From Aquipseudomonas ullengensis (lineage in GTDB: Bacteria; Pseudomonadota; Gammaproteobacteria; Pseudomonadales; Pseudomonadaceae), in assembly GCF_014174475.1 (NCBI RefSeq), contig NZ_JACJUD010000001.1:434001-498000 (forward strand): a stretch of DNA of 64,000 nt, read 5' to 3'. The translations under genes were made by a program, and so were the position numbers. Under the pieces are notes generated by a model. The model saw nothing but the letters and a program-made list of their open reading frames with translations, searched no databases and was not told where the DNA came from. Below are positions 8,538 through 17,479 of the stretch, piece by piece (the stretch's first letter is position 1; every line of letters starts with the position of its first letter).

Positions 8538-9538
8538 CAGACGGTCTCCATGCTCATTAACAGGGCCTGCAATTCGGTCGCCACGCGCTCGGCGTGAAGC
8601 CCGTCGAAACAGGGTTTGTGGCGGTCGCCACGGCCTGCGTCCGGGCCGCTGGCGCACAGGTGCACCTGGCCACGGCCGTAGGCGCCGACACGGCCGGGCA
8701 AGGTCGGGCCGTACAGGGAAATAGTCGGGACATCCAGCGCCGCGGCCAGGTGACCGAGGCCGGTATCCACCGCCACGCAGGCCGTGGCGCCGGCGATGAC
8801 CTTGGCCACCCCGGCGAGATTCAGCTTGGGCAGCACGGCAGCGTTGGCCAGGCCGGCGACGATGCGTTCGGCGCGGGCCTTTTCCGCCTCATTGCCCCAC
8901 GGCAGGCGCACAGCCCAGCCTTGCGCGCTGAGCTGCTCGGCCAGCGCCCGCCAGTCGGCTTCCGGCCAGTGCTTGCTGGCCCAGGTGGTGCCATGCAGGA
9001 ACAACAGGTACGGCGCCGTGTGGGCGCCCGCCATCGCCTGGCGATCCAGGCCGTAGTCGCCGATGCCGGCCGGCAACGGGTAGCCCAGCGCCTGGGCGAA
9101 CAGCTGGCGGGTGCGCTCCAGGGCGTGCTGGTCCTTGGCGACCGCATACAGGCGATCGTAGAAGCGGCAGGCAATCGGCTCGCGTGCCGAGTCCCGGTCC
9201 AGGCCGGCAATCGGCGCCTTGACGTAACGGGTCAGCCAGGCGCTTTTCAGCAGGCCCTGGGCATCGATTACCAGGTCGTACTGGGTTTCGCCCAGGCGCT
9301 GCTTGAAGCGTTTCCAGTCGCCGTTTCTGATGGTTTGCCAGAGGTTCTTGCGCCAGCGGCGAATGGCCACTGGAATCACCTGGGCCACCGCCGGGTGCCA
9401 GGCCGGGATCTCGGCGAAGCCCTCTTCCACCACCCAGTCGAACTGGATGCCGGGAATTGCCCGCGCCGCATCGGTAAGCGCCGGCAGGGTGTGGATCACG
9501 TCGCCGAGAGATGACGTTTTAATCAGCAGTACCCGCAA
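8537..9538 (-). CDS. waaC: ADP-heptose:LPS heptosyltransferase I WaaC
   Basis: 333 residues of family GT9. The N-terminus MRVLLIKTSSLGDVIHTLPA is the classic heptosyltransferase I opening. The C-terminal half has DTGLGHLAAALDVPTISLYGPT, which binds ADP-heptose. It transfers the first L-glycero-D-manno-heptose onto Kdo of the Kdo2-lipid A acceptor on the cytoplasmic face. The ATG at 9538 follows the waaF stop after a single base, and the stop overlaps the waaG start. Nothing unusual in the active-site regions. Confidence 0.94.
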   Translation of the reverse strand: MRVLLIKTSSLGDVIHTLPALTDAARAIPGIQFDWVVEEGFAEIPAWHPAVAQVIPVAIRRWRKNLWQTIRNGDWKRFKQRLGETQYDLVIDAQGLLKSAWLTRYVKAPIAGLDRDSAREPIACRFYDRLYAVAKDQHALERTRQLFAQALGYPLPAGIGDYGLDRQAMAGAHTAPYLLFLHGTTWASKHWPEADWRALAEQLSAQGWAVRLPWGNEAEKARAERIVAGLANAAVLPKLNLAGVAKVIAGATACVAVDTGLGHLAAALDVPTISLYGPTLPGRVGAYGRGQVHLCASGPDAGRGDRHKPCFDGLHAERVATELQALLMSMETV

Positions 9539-9539
9539 A

Positions 9540-10574
9540 CTATTCGACCTCGACCGGATCGGCGACCAGGCGGTTCAGCGCCTCGATCACCGGGCGCGGC
9601 TTGAGCTCACGCAGGCAGTTGTAGTGGCCGAAGCGGCAGGTGCGGTCGAAGCACGGGCTGCAGTCCAGGCCCAGGCGGACGATTTCCACCTGGTCGGCCA
9701 GGGGCGGAGTGAACTGTGGCGAGGTCGAGCCGTAGATGGCCACCAGCGGGCGGTTCAGCGCAGCGGCCACGTGCATCAGACCGGAGTCGTTGGAGGCCAC
9801 GGCACCCACAGCGGACATCAGGTCGATGGCCTCGGCCAGGCTGGTCTGCCCGGCCAGGTTGATCACTTCCTCGCGCAGCCCGGGGATCAGCCGGTTGCGG
9901 ATGTCTTCGCCGCCCGGATGGTCGTTCTTCGAGCCGAACAGCCACACCTGCCAGCCCGCGCGAATCTTGATCTCGGCGACCTTGGCGTAGTGCTCGACCG
10001 GCCAGCGCTTGGCCTCGCCGAACTCGGCGCCGGGGCACAGCGCCAGCACCGGGCGATCCAGGCTCAGGCCGAACTTGCCCAGGGCAGCGGCGCGGCTGGC
10101 CTCGTCGATCTGCAGCGCCGGGCGCGGATAAGGTTGCGGCAACTCGGCGCCCGGCTCGTAGGCCAGGGCCATGAAGCGCTCGATCATCAACGGGTAACGC
10201 TCTTTGTCCAACGTGCGAATGTCGTTGAGCAGGCCGTAGCGCATCTCGCCCTTCCAGCCAGTGCGCGTGGGGATGTCGGCGAAGAACGGCACCAGGGCGG
10301 ATTTCAGCGAGTTGGGCAGCAGGATCGCCTGGTCGTACTGGCCGACCAGGGATTTGCCGATGCGCCGGCGGCTGGCGATGTCGAGCACGCCGTGGCCGAG
10401 CGGGAAGCTCAGGGCGGCGCGCACTTCGGGCATGCGCTCGAGAATCGGCCGGCTCCACTCGGGTGCCAGCACGTCGATCTCGCACCCCGGATGACGCTGC
10501 TTGAGGCAGGCAAACAGGGTTTGCGCCATCACCATGTCACCGACCCAGCTGGGCCCAACGATCAGTATTTTCAT
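9540..10574 (-). CDS. waaF: ADP-heptose:LPS heptosyltransferase II WaaF
   Basis: 344 residues, GT9 family. It opens MKILIVGPSWVGDMVMAQTL, typical of heptosyltransferase II, and has SNDSGLMHVAAALNRP and YGSTSP in the ADP-heptose domain. A cluster CSPCFDRTCRFGHYNCL near the C-terminus is common in Pseudomonas WaaF. The ATG at 10574 is preferred to the adjacent in-frame GTG at 10577; GGAG stands a few bases upstream of both. WaaF adds heptose II to heptose I. It is the first LPS gene after ilvE and begins the coupled waaF-waaC-waaG series. Confidence 0.94.
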   Translation of the reverse strand: MKILIVGPSWVGDMVMAQTLFACLKQRHPGCEIDVLAPEWSRPILERMPEVRAALSFPLGHGVLDIASRRRIGKSLVGQYDQAILLPNSLKSALVPFFADIPTRTGWKGEMRYGLLNDIRTLDKERYPLMIERFMALAYEPGAELPQPYPRPALQIDEASRAAALGKFGLSLDRPVLALCPGAEFGEAKRWPVEHYAKVAEIKIRAGWQVWLFGSKNDHPGGEDIRNRLIPGLREEVINLAGQTSLAEAIDLMSAVGAVASNDSGLMHVAAALNRPLVAIYGSTSPQFTPPLADQVEIVRLGLDCSPCFDRTCRFGHYNCLRELKPRPVIEALNRLVADPVEVE

Positions 10575-10594
10575 CACAGCTCCGGAAATGACCA

Positions 10595-10612
10595 GGGAGG
10601 CTCACGCCTCCC
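10595..10612. other. short hairpin in the ilvE-waaF gap
   Basis: GGGAGGC-TCAC-GCCTCCC forms a seven-base perfect stem in the 115-base space between ilvE and waaF. No T-run follows on the minus strand, so it is not a classical terminator. It could modulate read-through from ilvE into the LPS genes or stabilise the downstream mRNA. The role is inferred only from position. Confidence 0.35.
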
Positions 10613-10689
10613 CGTCACTGCCTTGTTCAAGTTCGTTCACCGTCATGCGAGGCCGCGCGCGCCGATCAGCTCGGTGCGGCGCAGGCACT

Positions 10690-11613
10690 TCACTTGACCA
10701 GCGTGCGCCACTCCGGGTGCGCGCTGGTTTGCCCGGTCACCAGGTCGAAATAGGCTTTCTGCAGTTTCTCGGTCACCGGGCCGCGGCTGCCGATACCGAT
10801 GCTGCGGCCGTCGACTTCGCGAATCGGCGTGACTTCAGCGGCGGTGCCGGTGAAGAAGGCCTCGTCGGCGATGTACACCTCGTCACGGGTGATGCGCTTC
10901 TCGACCACCTGGATGCCCAGCTCGGCGGCGAGGGTGAGGATGGTGTCGCGGGTGATGCCGTTCAGGCAGGAGGTCACTTCCGGGGTGTACACCACGCCGT
11001 TCTTGACCAGGAAGATGTTCTCGCCGGAACCCTCGGCCACGTAGCCTTCCGGGTCCAGCAGCATGGCCTCGTCGGCGCCGCCGGAAATGGCTTCCTGCAG
11101 GGCCAGCATCGAGTTGATGTAGTTGCCGTTGGCCTTGGCGCGGGTCATCGAGATGTTGACGTGGTGACGGGTGTAGGAGCTGGTGCGCACCTTGATGCCG
11201 CTTTTCAGCGCCTCTTCACCCATGTACGCGCCCCAGTGCCAGGCACCGACGATCACCTGGGTCTTCAGGCCGGTGGCGCGCAGGCCCATGGCTTCCGATC
11301 CGTAGAACACCATCGGGCGGATGTAGGCGGTTTCCAGGTTGTTCTCGCGCACGGCGGCGCGGGTGGCTTCGTTGATCTCTTCCTTGGTGAAAGGGATCTT
11401 CATGCCCATGATGTGGGCCGAGTCGAACAGGCGATCGGTGTGCGCCTGCAGGCGGAAGATGGCGGTGCCATCCGGGGTGTTGTAGGCGCGCACGCCCTCG
11501 AACACGCCCATGCCGTAGTGCAGGGTATGGGTCAGCACGTGGGTGGTCGCTTCGCGCCACTGCACCAGTTCGCCGTCATACCAGATCACGCCATCACGAT
11601 CGGCCATCGACAT
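10690..11613 (-). CDS. ilvE: branched-chain amino acid aminotransferase IlvE
   Basis: 307 residues, fold type IV PLP aminotransferase. The cofactor lysine is Lys160 in TRAKANGNYINSML. Other hallmarks are HYGMGVFEGVRAY near residue 32 and EVTPIREVDGR with the GTAAEVT phosphate-binding turn near the C-terminus. It performs the last step of leucine, isoleucine and valine synthesis and the first step of their breakdown, with 2-oxoglutarate/glutamate as partner. It lies 60 bases after glnE and 115 bases before waaF on the same strand. The ilvE-waaF neighbourhood is conserved in pseudomonads. Confidence 0.95.
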   Translation of the reverse strand: MSMADRDGVIWYDGELVQWREATTHVLTHTLHYGMGVFEGVRAYNTPDGTAIFRLQAHTDRLFDSAHIMGMKIPFTKEEINEATRAAVRENNLETAYIRPMVFYGSEAMGLRATGLKTQVIVGAWHWGAYMGEEALKSGIKVRTSSYTRHHVNISMTRAKANGNYINSMLALQEAISGGADEAMLLDPEGYVAEGSGENIFLVKNGVVYTPEVTSCLNGITRDTILTLAAELGIQVVEKRITRDEVYIADEAFFTGTAAEVTPIREVDGRSIGIGSRGPVTEKLQKAYFDLVTGQTSAHPEWRTLVK

Positions 11614-11673
11614 CGTTGCCTACTCCTCATTCGTCTCGGTCAGTGTTCGACTTGTTCATCCAGCCGCGCCGGC

Positions 11674-14580
11674 TCAGCTCAGGCCCAGCTCGCGCCACAG
11701 GCGCATCACGCTGCGCCGCTCGCTTTCGAACTGCTCGCCGCCGACCTTGCCTGGCTCTTTTTGCAGGGCCTGGCGGTGAGCGGCTGCGCGGTAGGCCTTG
11801 TAGGCCTCCTGCAGCAACTCGACGTCGGCGGCGGGCATCAGCCCGGCATCGCGCAAGCCGTCGAGGATGCGGATATTGTCGGTGTAGCGGTGCAGTTGCG
11901 GGTGTTGCCGCGACCACGCCAGGGCCGCGTATTGCACCATAAATTCAATATCGACGATACCTCCGGCATCCTGCTTCAGATCGAAGGAAGTGCTCGCCTC
12001 GAAGGCATTCGCCCCAGTGCCGGCGGCGGTTGCCGGGCTGCCGAGGTTGTCGCGCATCTTCGCCCGCATCTCGCTGACCTCGGCCTGCAGCGTGGGCAGA
12101 TCGCGCTCGCGGCCAAGCACATTGGCGCGCACCTGCTCGAAGGCCGCGCCTACCCGCGCGCAACCCACCAGCACCCGCGCACGCACCAGCGCCTGGTGCT
12201 CCCAGGTCCAGGCCTCGCCCTGCTGGTAGCGCTCGAACGCGCCGAGGGAACTGACCAGCAGGCCGGAAGCGCCGGACGGGCGCAGGCGCATGTCCACCTC
12301 ATACAGCTGGCCCGAGGTGGTCTGGGTCGCCAGCAGGTGAATGATGCGCTGGCCCAGACGGGCGAAGAACTGCGCGCCATCGATGGGCTTGGCGCCATCG
12401 GTCTCGGCCTGCGAATCGCCGTCGTGGATGAACACCAGATCCAGGTCCGAGCCATGGCCCAGCTCCAGGCCGCCGACCTTGCCGTAGCCGACGATGATGA
12501 AATCCGGATCGCACTGGCTGCCGTCGGCGCGCTTTGGCGCCCCGTGCTTGGCCACGGTGTGGCGCCAGGCCAGGGCCAGCACCTGGTCGAGAATCGCCTC
12601 GGCCAGCCAGGTCAGGTAATCGCTGACCTTCATCAGCGGCAAGGTACCGGCGATTTCCGAGGCCGCCACGCGCAGGCCGTGGGCCAGCTTGAAGTGGCGC
12701 AGGGCTTCCATCTGCTGTTCCAGATCGTCCTCGGGAATCCGTGTCAGCCGCTCGCGCAACTCGGCCGCCAGCTCCGGCGCCAACGGTGGGCTGAACAGCC
12801 GCCCTTCATTGAGCAGCTCATCGAGCAGCAGCGGGAAACGGCTGATCTGCTCGGCGATCCACGGGCTGGCCGCGCACAGGGTAATCAGGCGCTGCAACGC
12901 GCCGGGGTTCTCGCTGAGCAGCACCAGATAGGCCGAGCGGCGCGCCACCGCTTCCACCAGCGGCAGCACGCGCTCCAGCACCAGGTCCGGATTGGCGTGT
13001 TCCACGGCCTGCGCCAACAGGCGCGGGATAAAGGCATCCAGGCGCTCGCGACCGAGGCGCTGCATGGTGCGCACCTGGGAGCCACTGCGCAGGTCGACCA
13101 GCAGTTTGAGCGCCGCGCCCGGCGCATTGAAGCCGGCCTCGCTGAGCTGGCGCTCGGCCATTTCCTCGTCCAGCGCCTCTTCCCACAGCGGCAGCCACTC
13201 GCCACCGATGCAGGTTTCGGCCACCCCGCCTTCCTCTTCATCGGGGTCGGCGATGACCTGGCGAAAGTGCCATTCGATGCGTCCGCGCCAGTACATCAGG
13301 CGCTCATGGAACGCCGCCCAGGAATCGAAGCCCATGATCAGGCCGACGCGCGCGCGATCCTGCTCGTTGTCCGGCAGCATCTGCGTCTGCCGGTCGGCAA
13401 TCGCCTGCAGGGCGTGTTCGGTGTAGCGCAGGAATTCGTAGCCCTGGCGCATCTCGTCGATGATCGGTGCCGGCAGGTAGCCCTGCCCTTCCAGGGTGGC
13501 GAGCACCTTGAGCAGCGGTCGCTGCTGCAGGCTGAGGTCGCGACCACCATGGATCAGTTGGAAAGCCTGGGCGATGAACTCGATCTCGCGAATGCCACCG
13601 GAGCCGAGCTTGATGTTGTCGGCCATGCCCTTGCGCCGCACTTCCTGCTGGATCAGCAGCTTCATCGCCCGCAGCGCCTCGATGGCGGAGAAGTCCAGGT
13701 AGCGCCGATAGACGAAGGGCCGCAGCATCTCCAGCAATTGCTTGCCGGCCTCCTGATCGCCGCCGACCACGCGCGCCTTGATCATCGCGTAGCGTTCCCA
13801 GTCGCGGCCCTGATCCTGGTAGTACTGCTCCAGCGCATTGAAGCTGAGCACCAGCGCGCCCGACGAGCCGTAGGGGCGCAGGCGCATGTCGACGCGGAAC
13901 ACGAAGCCTTCGGCGGTGATGGTGTCCAGCGCCTTGATCAAGCGCTGGCCCAGGCGAATGAAGAACTCCTGGTTATCCAGCGAGCGCTTCACGCCCTCGG
14001 TCTCGCCGCCTTCGGGGTAACCGAAGATCAGGTCGATGTCCGAGGACAGGTTCAGTTCATGGGCGCCGAGCTTGCCCATGCCGAGGATGACCATGTGCTG
14101 CGCCTGGCCACTGCGCCGACCGATCGGTGTGCCGAACTGCGTGCAGTGACGCGGATAGAGCCAGGCATAGGCCAGGTCGATGCAGGCGTCGGCCAGGTCG
14201 GACAGATCGCGGCAGGTCTCGCCCAGGTCAGCCTGGCGGGTGATGTCGCGCCAGACGATGCGCACCTGCTGGCGATTGCGGAAACGCCGCAGCCGCCGCC
14301 CCAGTTCATCCTCGTCGGCGCAGTCGGCCAGCAGCGCCTGCAACTGGCCACGCAGCTCGCCAGCGGCGAAGGCGCGCTCCAGCTCGCCACTGCTGGCCAG
14401 GCTCGGCAACAGCTCGGCATCGCGCACCGCCTGTTCGTAAACGAAGTCGCTGGCAGCGCACACGCGCAGCAGCGCGTCCTGCCGTGCAGCAGGCCAGTCG
14501 GCCGGCAATGGCAAGGCGCGGGCGCGCTCGGCAAGGGGTTGCAAAGAGGTCGGCAGGGCGGCCAGTGGCGGCAGGCTCAT
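11674..14580 (-). CDS. glnE: glutamine synthetase adenylyltransferase/deadenylylase GlnE
   Basis: 968 residues, similar to the 946-residue E. coli enzyme. Two nucleotidyltransferase domains are visible: the N-terminal deadenylylase with LGMGKLGAHELNLSSDIDLI, and the C-terminal adenylylase with VGYGKVGGLELGHGSDLDLV. Both keep the G-S/D-x-D metal-binding pair. A PII-responsive linker lies between. GlnE attaches AMP to glutamine synthetase when nitrogen is plentiful and removes it when nitrogen is short. It is transcribed divergently from aceE across a 242-base region and is followed by ilvE. Long open frames on the opposite strand are a codon-bias effect, not genes. Confidence 0.95.
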   Translation of the reverse strand: MSLPPLAALPTSLQPLAERARALPLPADWPAARQDALLRVCAASDFVYEQAVRDAELLPSLASSGELERAFAAGELRGQLQALLADCADEDELGRRLRRFRNRQQVRIVWRDITRQADLGETCRDLSDLADACIDLAYAWLYPRHCTQFGTPIGRRSGQAQHMVILGMGKLGAHELNLSSDIDLIFGYPEGGETEGVKRSLDNQEFFIRLGQRLIKALDTITAEGFVFRVDMRLRPYGSSGALVLSFNALEQYYQDQGRDWERYAMIKARVVGGDQEAGKQLLEMLRPFVYRRYLDFSAIEALRAMKLLIQQEVRRKGMADNIKLGSGGIREIEFIAQAFQLIHGGRDLSLQQRPLLKVLATLEGQGYLPAPIIDEMRQGYEFLRYTEHALQAIADRQTQMLPDNEQDRARVGLIMGFDSWAAFHERLMYWRGRIEWHFRQVIADPDEEEGGVAETCIGGEWLPLWEEALDEEMAERQLSEAGFNAPGAALKLLVDLRSGSQVRTMQRLGRERLDAFIPRLLAQAVEHANPDLVLERVLPLVEAVARRSAYLVLLSENPGALQRLITLCAASPWIAEQISRFPLLLDELLNEGRLFSPPLAPELAAELRERLTRIPEDDLEQQMEALRHFKLAHGLRVAASEIAGTLPLMKVSDYLTWLAEAILDQVLALAWRHTVAKHGAPKRADGSQCDPDFIIVGYGKVGGLELGHGSDLDLVFIHDGDSQAETDGAKPIDGAQFFARLGQRIIHLLATQTTSGQLYEVDMRLRPSGASGLLVSSLGAFERYQQGEAWTWEHQALVRARVLVGCARVGAAFEQVRANVLGRERDLPTLQAEVSEMRAKMRDNLGSPATAAGTGANAFEASTSFDLKQDAGGIVDIEFMVQYAALAWSRQHPQLHRYTDNIRILDGLRDAGLMPAADVELLQEAYKAYRAAAHRQALQKEPGKVGGEQFESERRSVMRLWRELGLS

Positions 14581-14648
14581 GGTCTATCCTTGGGAGCGGA
14601 AAGGCGCCGCGTGCCGCAGGCAGGAGGCGCGTTCCAGCGTTCAGGCAA

Positions 14649-14663
14649 TGTAGTTTTACTACT
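14649..14663. promoter_or_regulatory. GntR/PdhR-type operator, copy 1
   Basis: TGTAGT-TTT-ACTACT is a 6-3-6 palindrome with one mismatch. Its core TAGTTTTACTA fits the TNGT-N3-ACNA pattern bound by FadR-subfamily GntR regulators such as E. coli PdhR. It lies in the glnE-aceE divergent region, 174 bases before the aceE ATG, and its centre is 52 bases from that of the second copy. Confidence 0.6.
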
Positions 14664-14700
14664 AAAGAATGTGTCCCAGGCGCTGCATTGGCCGTCTTTT

Positions 14701-14715
14701 TGTAGTAAAACTACA
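14701..14715. promoter_or_regulatory. GntR/PdhR-type operator, copy 2
   Basis: TGTAGT-AAA-ACTACA is a perfect 6-3-6 palindrome with core TAGTAAAACTA, matching TNGT-N3-ACNA. It stands 108 bases before the aceE start. The 52-base spacing to copy 1 is close to five helical turns, so a dimer at each site would face the same side of the DNA. Control of aceEF by a pyruvate-sensing PdhR-like repressor is inferred; no regulator gene is in the window. Confidence 0.65.
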
Positions 14716-14822
14716 GACCGCCGGTAGAACCCCGGCCGAAACGACTTCAACGATGCCCGCCCAAAAAGCGTGCACGAGCCCAGGCTTCCGATTCTGGAAG
14801 CCTTTCCGCCCTGGAGCAAGCC

Positions 14823-17468
14823 ATGCAAGACCTCGATCCCGTCGAAACCCAGGAATGGCTGGACGCCCTTGAGTCCGTCCTCGATAACGAGGGTGAAGAC
14901 CGCGCCCACTACCTGATGACCCGCATGGGTGAGCTGGCCACCCGCAGTGGCTCGCAGCTGCCGTATGCGATCACCACGCCGTACCGCAACACCATCCCGC
15001 TGACCCACGAAGCACGCATGCCTGGCGACCTGTTCATGGAACGCCGCATTCGCTCGCTGGTGCGCTGGAACGCGCTGGCCATGGTCATGCGCACCAACCT
15101 GAAAGACTCCGACCTGGGCGGTCACATTTCCAGCTTCGCCTCCTCGGCGACGCTGTACGACATCGGCTTCAACTACTTCTTCCAGGCCCCCACCGAGGAT
15201 CACGGCGGCGACCTGATCTTCTTCCAGGGCCACGCCTCCCCCGGCGTTTACGCCCGTGCGTTCATGGAAGGTCGCATCAGCGAAGAGCAGATGAACAACT
15301 TCCGCCAGGAAGTCGATGGCCAAGGCCTGTCGTCCTACCCGCACCCCTGGCTGATGCCGGACTTCTGGCAGTTCCCCACCGTATCCATGGGCCTGGGCCC
15401 GATCCAGGCGATCTACCAGGCGCGCTTCATGAAGTACCTGGAAGCGCGCGGCTTCATCCCGGCCGGCAAGCAGAAGGTCTGGTGCTTCATGGGCGACGGC
15501 GAGTGCGACGAGCCGGAATCCCTCGGCGCGATCTCCCTGGCGGGCCGCGAGAAACTCGACAACCTGATCTTCGTCATCAACTGCAACCTGCAGCGCCTCG
15601 ACGGCCCGGTACGCGGCAACGGCAAGATCATCCAGGAACTCGAAGGCGTGTTCCGTGGTGGCGGCTGGAACGTCAACAAGGTGGTCTGGGGCCGTTTCTG
15701 GGACCCACTGCTGGCCAAGGACGTCGACGGCATCCTGCAGCGCCGCATGGACGAAGTCATCGACGGCGAATACCAGAACTACAAGGCCAAGGACGGCGCG
15801 TTCGTCCGTGAGCACTTCTTCAACTCGCCGGAACTCAAGGCGATGGTTGCCGACCTGTCCGACGACGAGATCTGGAAGCTCAACCGCGGCGGTCACGACC
15901 CGTACAAGGTCTATGCGGCCTACCACCAGGCGGTCAACCACAAGGACCAGCCAACCGTGATCCTGGCCAAGACCGTCAAGGGCTATGGCACTGGCGCCGG
16001 TGAAGCGAAGAACACCGCGCACAACACCAAGAAGGTCGATGTCGACAGCCTCAAGCAGTTCCGCGACCGCTTCGACATCCCGGTCAAAGACGACGAGCTG
16101 GAAAGCCTGCCGTTCCTCAAGCCGGAAGAAGGCAGCGCCGAAGCGCGCTACCTGAGCGAGCGCCGCACCGCGCTGGGCGGTTTCGTGCCGCAGCGCCGCG
16201 CCAAGAGCTTCAGCATCCCGACGCCGCCACTGGACACCCTCAAGGCCATCCTCGACGGCTCCGGCGACCGTGAAATCTCCACCACCATGGCCTTTGTGCG
16301 CATCCTCGCGCAGCTGGTCAAGGACAAGGACATCGGCTCGCGCATCGTGCCGATCATCCCGGACGAAGCCCGTACCTTCGGTATGGAAGGCATGTTCCGC
16401 CAGTTGGGCATCTACTCCTCGGTCGGCCAGCTCTACGAGCCGGTGGATAAAGACCAGGTGATGTTCTACCGCGAGGACAAGAAGGGTCAGATTCTCGAAG
16501 AAGGCATCAACGAAGCCGGCGCCATGAGCTCCTTCATCGCCGCAGGCACTTCGTACTCCAGCCACAACCAGCCGATGCTGCCGTTCTACATCTTCTACTC
16601 GATGTTCGGCTTCCAGCGCATTGGCGACCTGGCCTGGGCTGCCGGCGACAGCCGCACCCGTGGCTTCCTCATCGGCGGCACCGCCGGGCGCACTACGCTC
16701 AACGGCGAAGGCCTGCAGCACGAAGACGGCCACAGCCACATGCTGGCCGCGACCATCCCCAACTGCCGCACCTATGACCCGACCTACGGCTATGAGCTGG
16801 CGGTGATCATCCAGGACGGCATGAAGAAGATGACCGAGGAGCAACAGGACGTCTTCTACTACATCACCGTGATGAACGAGTCCTACCAGCAGCCGGCCAT
16901 CCCGGAAGGTGTCGAGGCCGGCATCATCAAGGGCATGTACCTGCTCGAAGAAGACAAGAAGGAAGCCGCGCACCACGTGCAGCTCCTCGGTTCCGGCACC
17001 ATCCTGCGTGAAGTGCGCGAGGCGGCGAAGATCCTGCGTGACGAGTTCAATGTCGCCGCTGACGTGTGGAGCGTCACCAGCTTCAACGAACTGCGCCGCG
17101 ACGGCCTGGCCGTGGAGCGCAGCAACCGCCTGCACCCGGGCCAGAAGCCCAAGCAGACCTACGTCGAAGAGTGCCTCAGCGGCCGTAAAGGCCCGGTGAT
17201 CGCCTCCACCGACTACATGAAGCTGTTCGCCGAACAGATTCGCCAGTGGGTGCCGAGCAAGGAATTCAAGGTTCTGGGCACCGACGGCTTCGGCCGCAGC
17301 GACAGCCGCAAGAAGCTGCGCCACTTCTTTGAAGTGGACCGCCACTGGGTCGTCCTGGCCGCGCTGGAAGCCCTCGCCGACCGCGGTGATATCGAACCCA
17401 AGATCGTGGCCGAGGCCATCGTCAAGTTCGGCATCAACCCCGACAAACTCAACCCACTGGACTGCTAA
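14823..17468 (+). CDS. aceE: pyruvate dehydrogenase E1 component, homodimeric type
   Basis: 881 residues, the length of the homodimeric AceE of gamma-proteobacteria. It starts MQDLDPVETQEWLDALESVL. The thiamine diphosphate motif is clear: GDGECDEPES followed about 30 residues later by INCNLQRLDGPVRGN. It decarboxylates pyruvate and reductively acetylates the lipoyl groups of AceF in the cytoplasmic pyruvate dehydrogenase complex. aceF follows after 11 bases with a good AAGGAG. The two palindromes at 14649 and 14701 probably control transcription. No dihydrolipoamide dehydrogenase gene is nearby, as usual in Pseudomonas. Confidence 0.97.
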   Translation: MQDLDPVETQEWLDALESVLDNEGEDRAHYLMTRMGELATRSGSQLPYAITTPYRNTIPLTHEARMPGDLFMERRIRSLVRWNALAMVMRTNLKDSDLGGHISSFASSATLYDIGFNYFFQAPTEDHGGDLIFFQGHASPGVYARAFMEGRISEEQMNNFRQEVDGQGLSSYPHPWLMPDFWQFPTVSMGLGPIQAIYQARFMKYLEARGFIPAGKQKVWCFMGDGECDEPESLGAISLAGREKLDNLIFVINCNLQRLDGPVRGNGKIIQELEGVFRGGGWNVNKVVWGRFWDPLLAKDVDGILQRRMDEVIDGEYQNYKAKDGAFVREHFFNSPELKAMVADLSDDEIWKLNRGGHDPYKVYAAYHQAVNHKDQPTVILAKTVKGYGTGAGEAKNTAHNTKKVDVDSLKQFRDRFDIPVKDDELESLPFLKPEEGSAEARYLSERRTALGGFVPQRRAKSFSIPTPPLDTLKAILDGSGDREISTTMAFVRILAQLVKDKDIGSRIVPIIPDEARTFGMEGMFRQLGIYSSVGQLYEPVDKDQVMFYREDKKGQILEEGINEAGAMSSFIAAGTSYSSHNQPMLPFYIFYSMFGFQRIGDLAWAAGDSRTRGFLIGGTAGRTTLNGEGLQHEDGHSHMLAATIPNCRTYDPTYGYELAVIIQDGMKKMTEEQQDVFYYITVMNESYQQPAIPEGVEAGIIKGMYLLEEDKKEAAHHVQLLGSGTILREVREAAKILRDEFNVAADVWSVTSFNELRRDGLAVERSNRLHPGQKPKQTYVEECLSGRKGPVIASTDYMKLFAEQIRQWVPSKEFKVLGTDGFGRSDSRKKLRHFFEVDRHWVVLAALEALADRGDIEPKIVAEAIVKFGINPDKLNPLDC

Positions 17469-17479
17469 GGAGCGAAACG

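Noticed and set aside
10501..14727. A 1408-codon plus-strand open frame opposite ilvE and glnE
   Set aside because: Same codon-bias artefact. The minus-strand genes have full family motifs; the plus frame has none.
14577..17345. A 922-codon minus-strand open frame opposite aceE
   Set aside because: It is the antisense shadow of aceE and runs through the glnE-aceE regulatory region and its palindromes.
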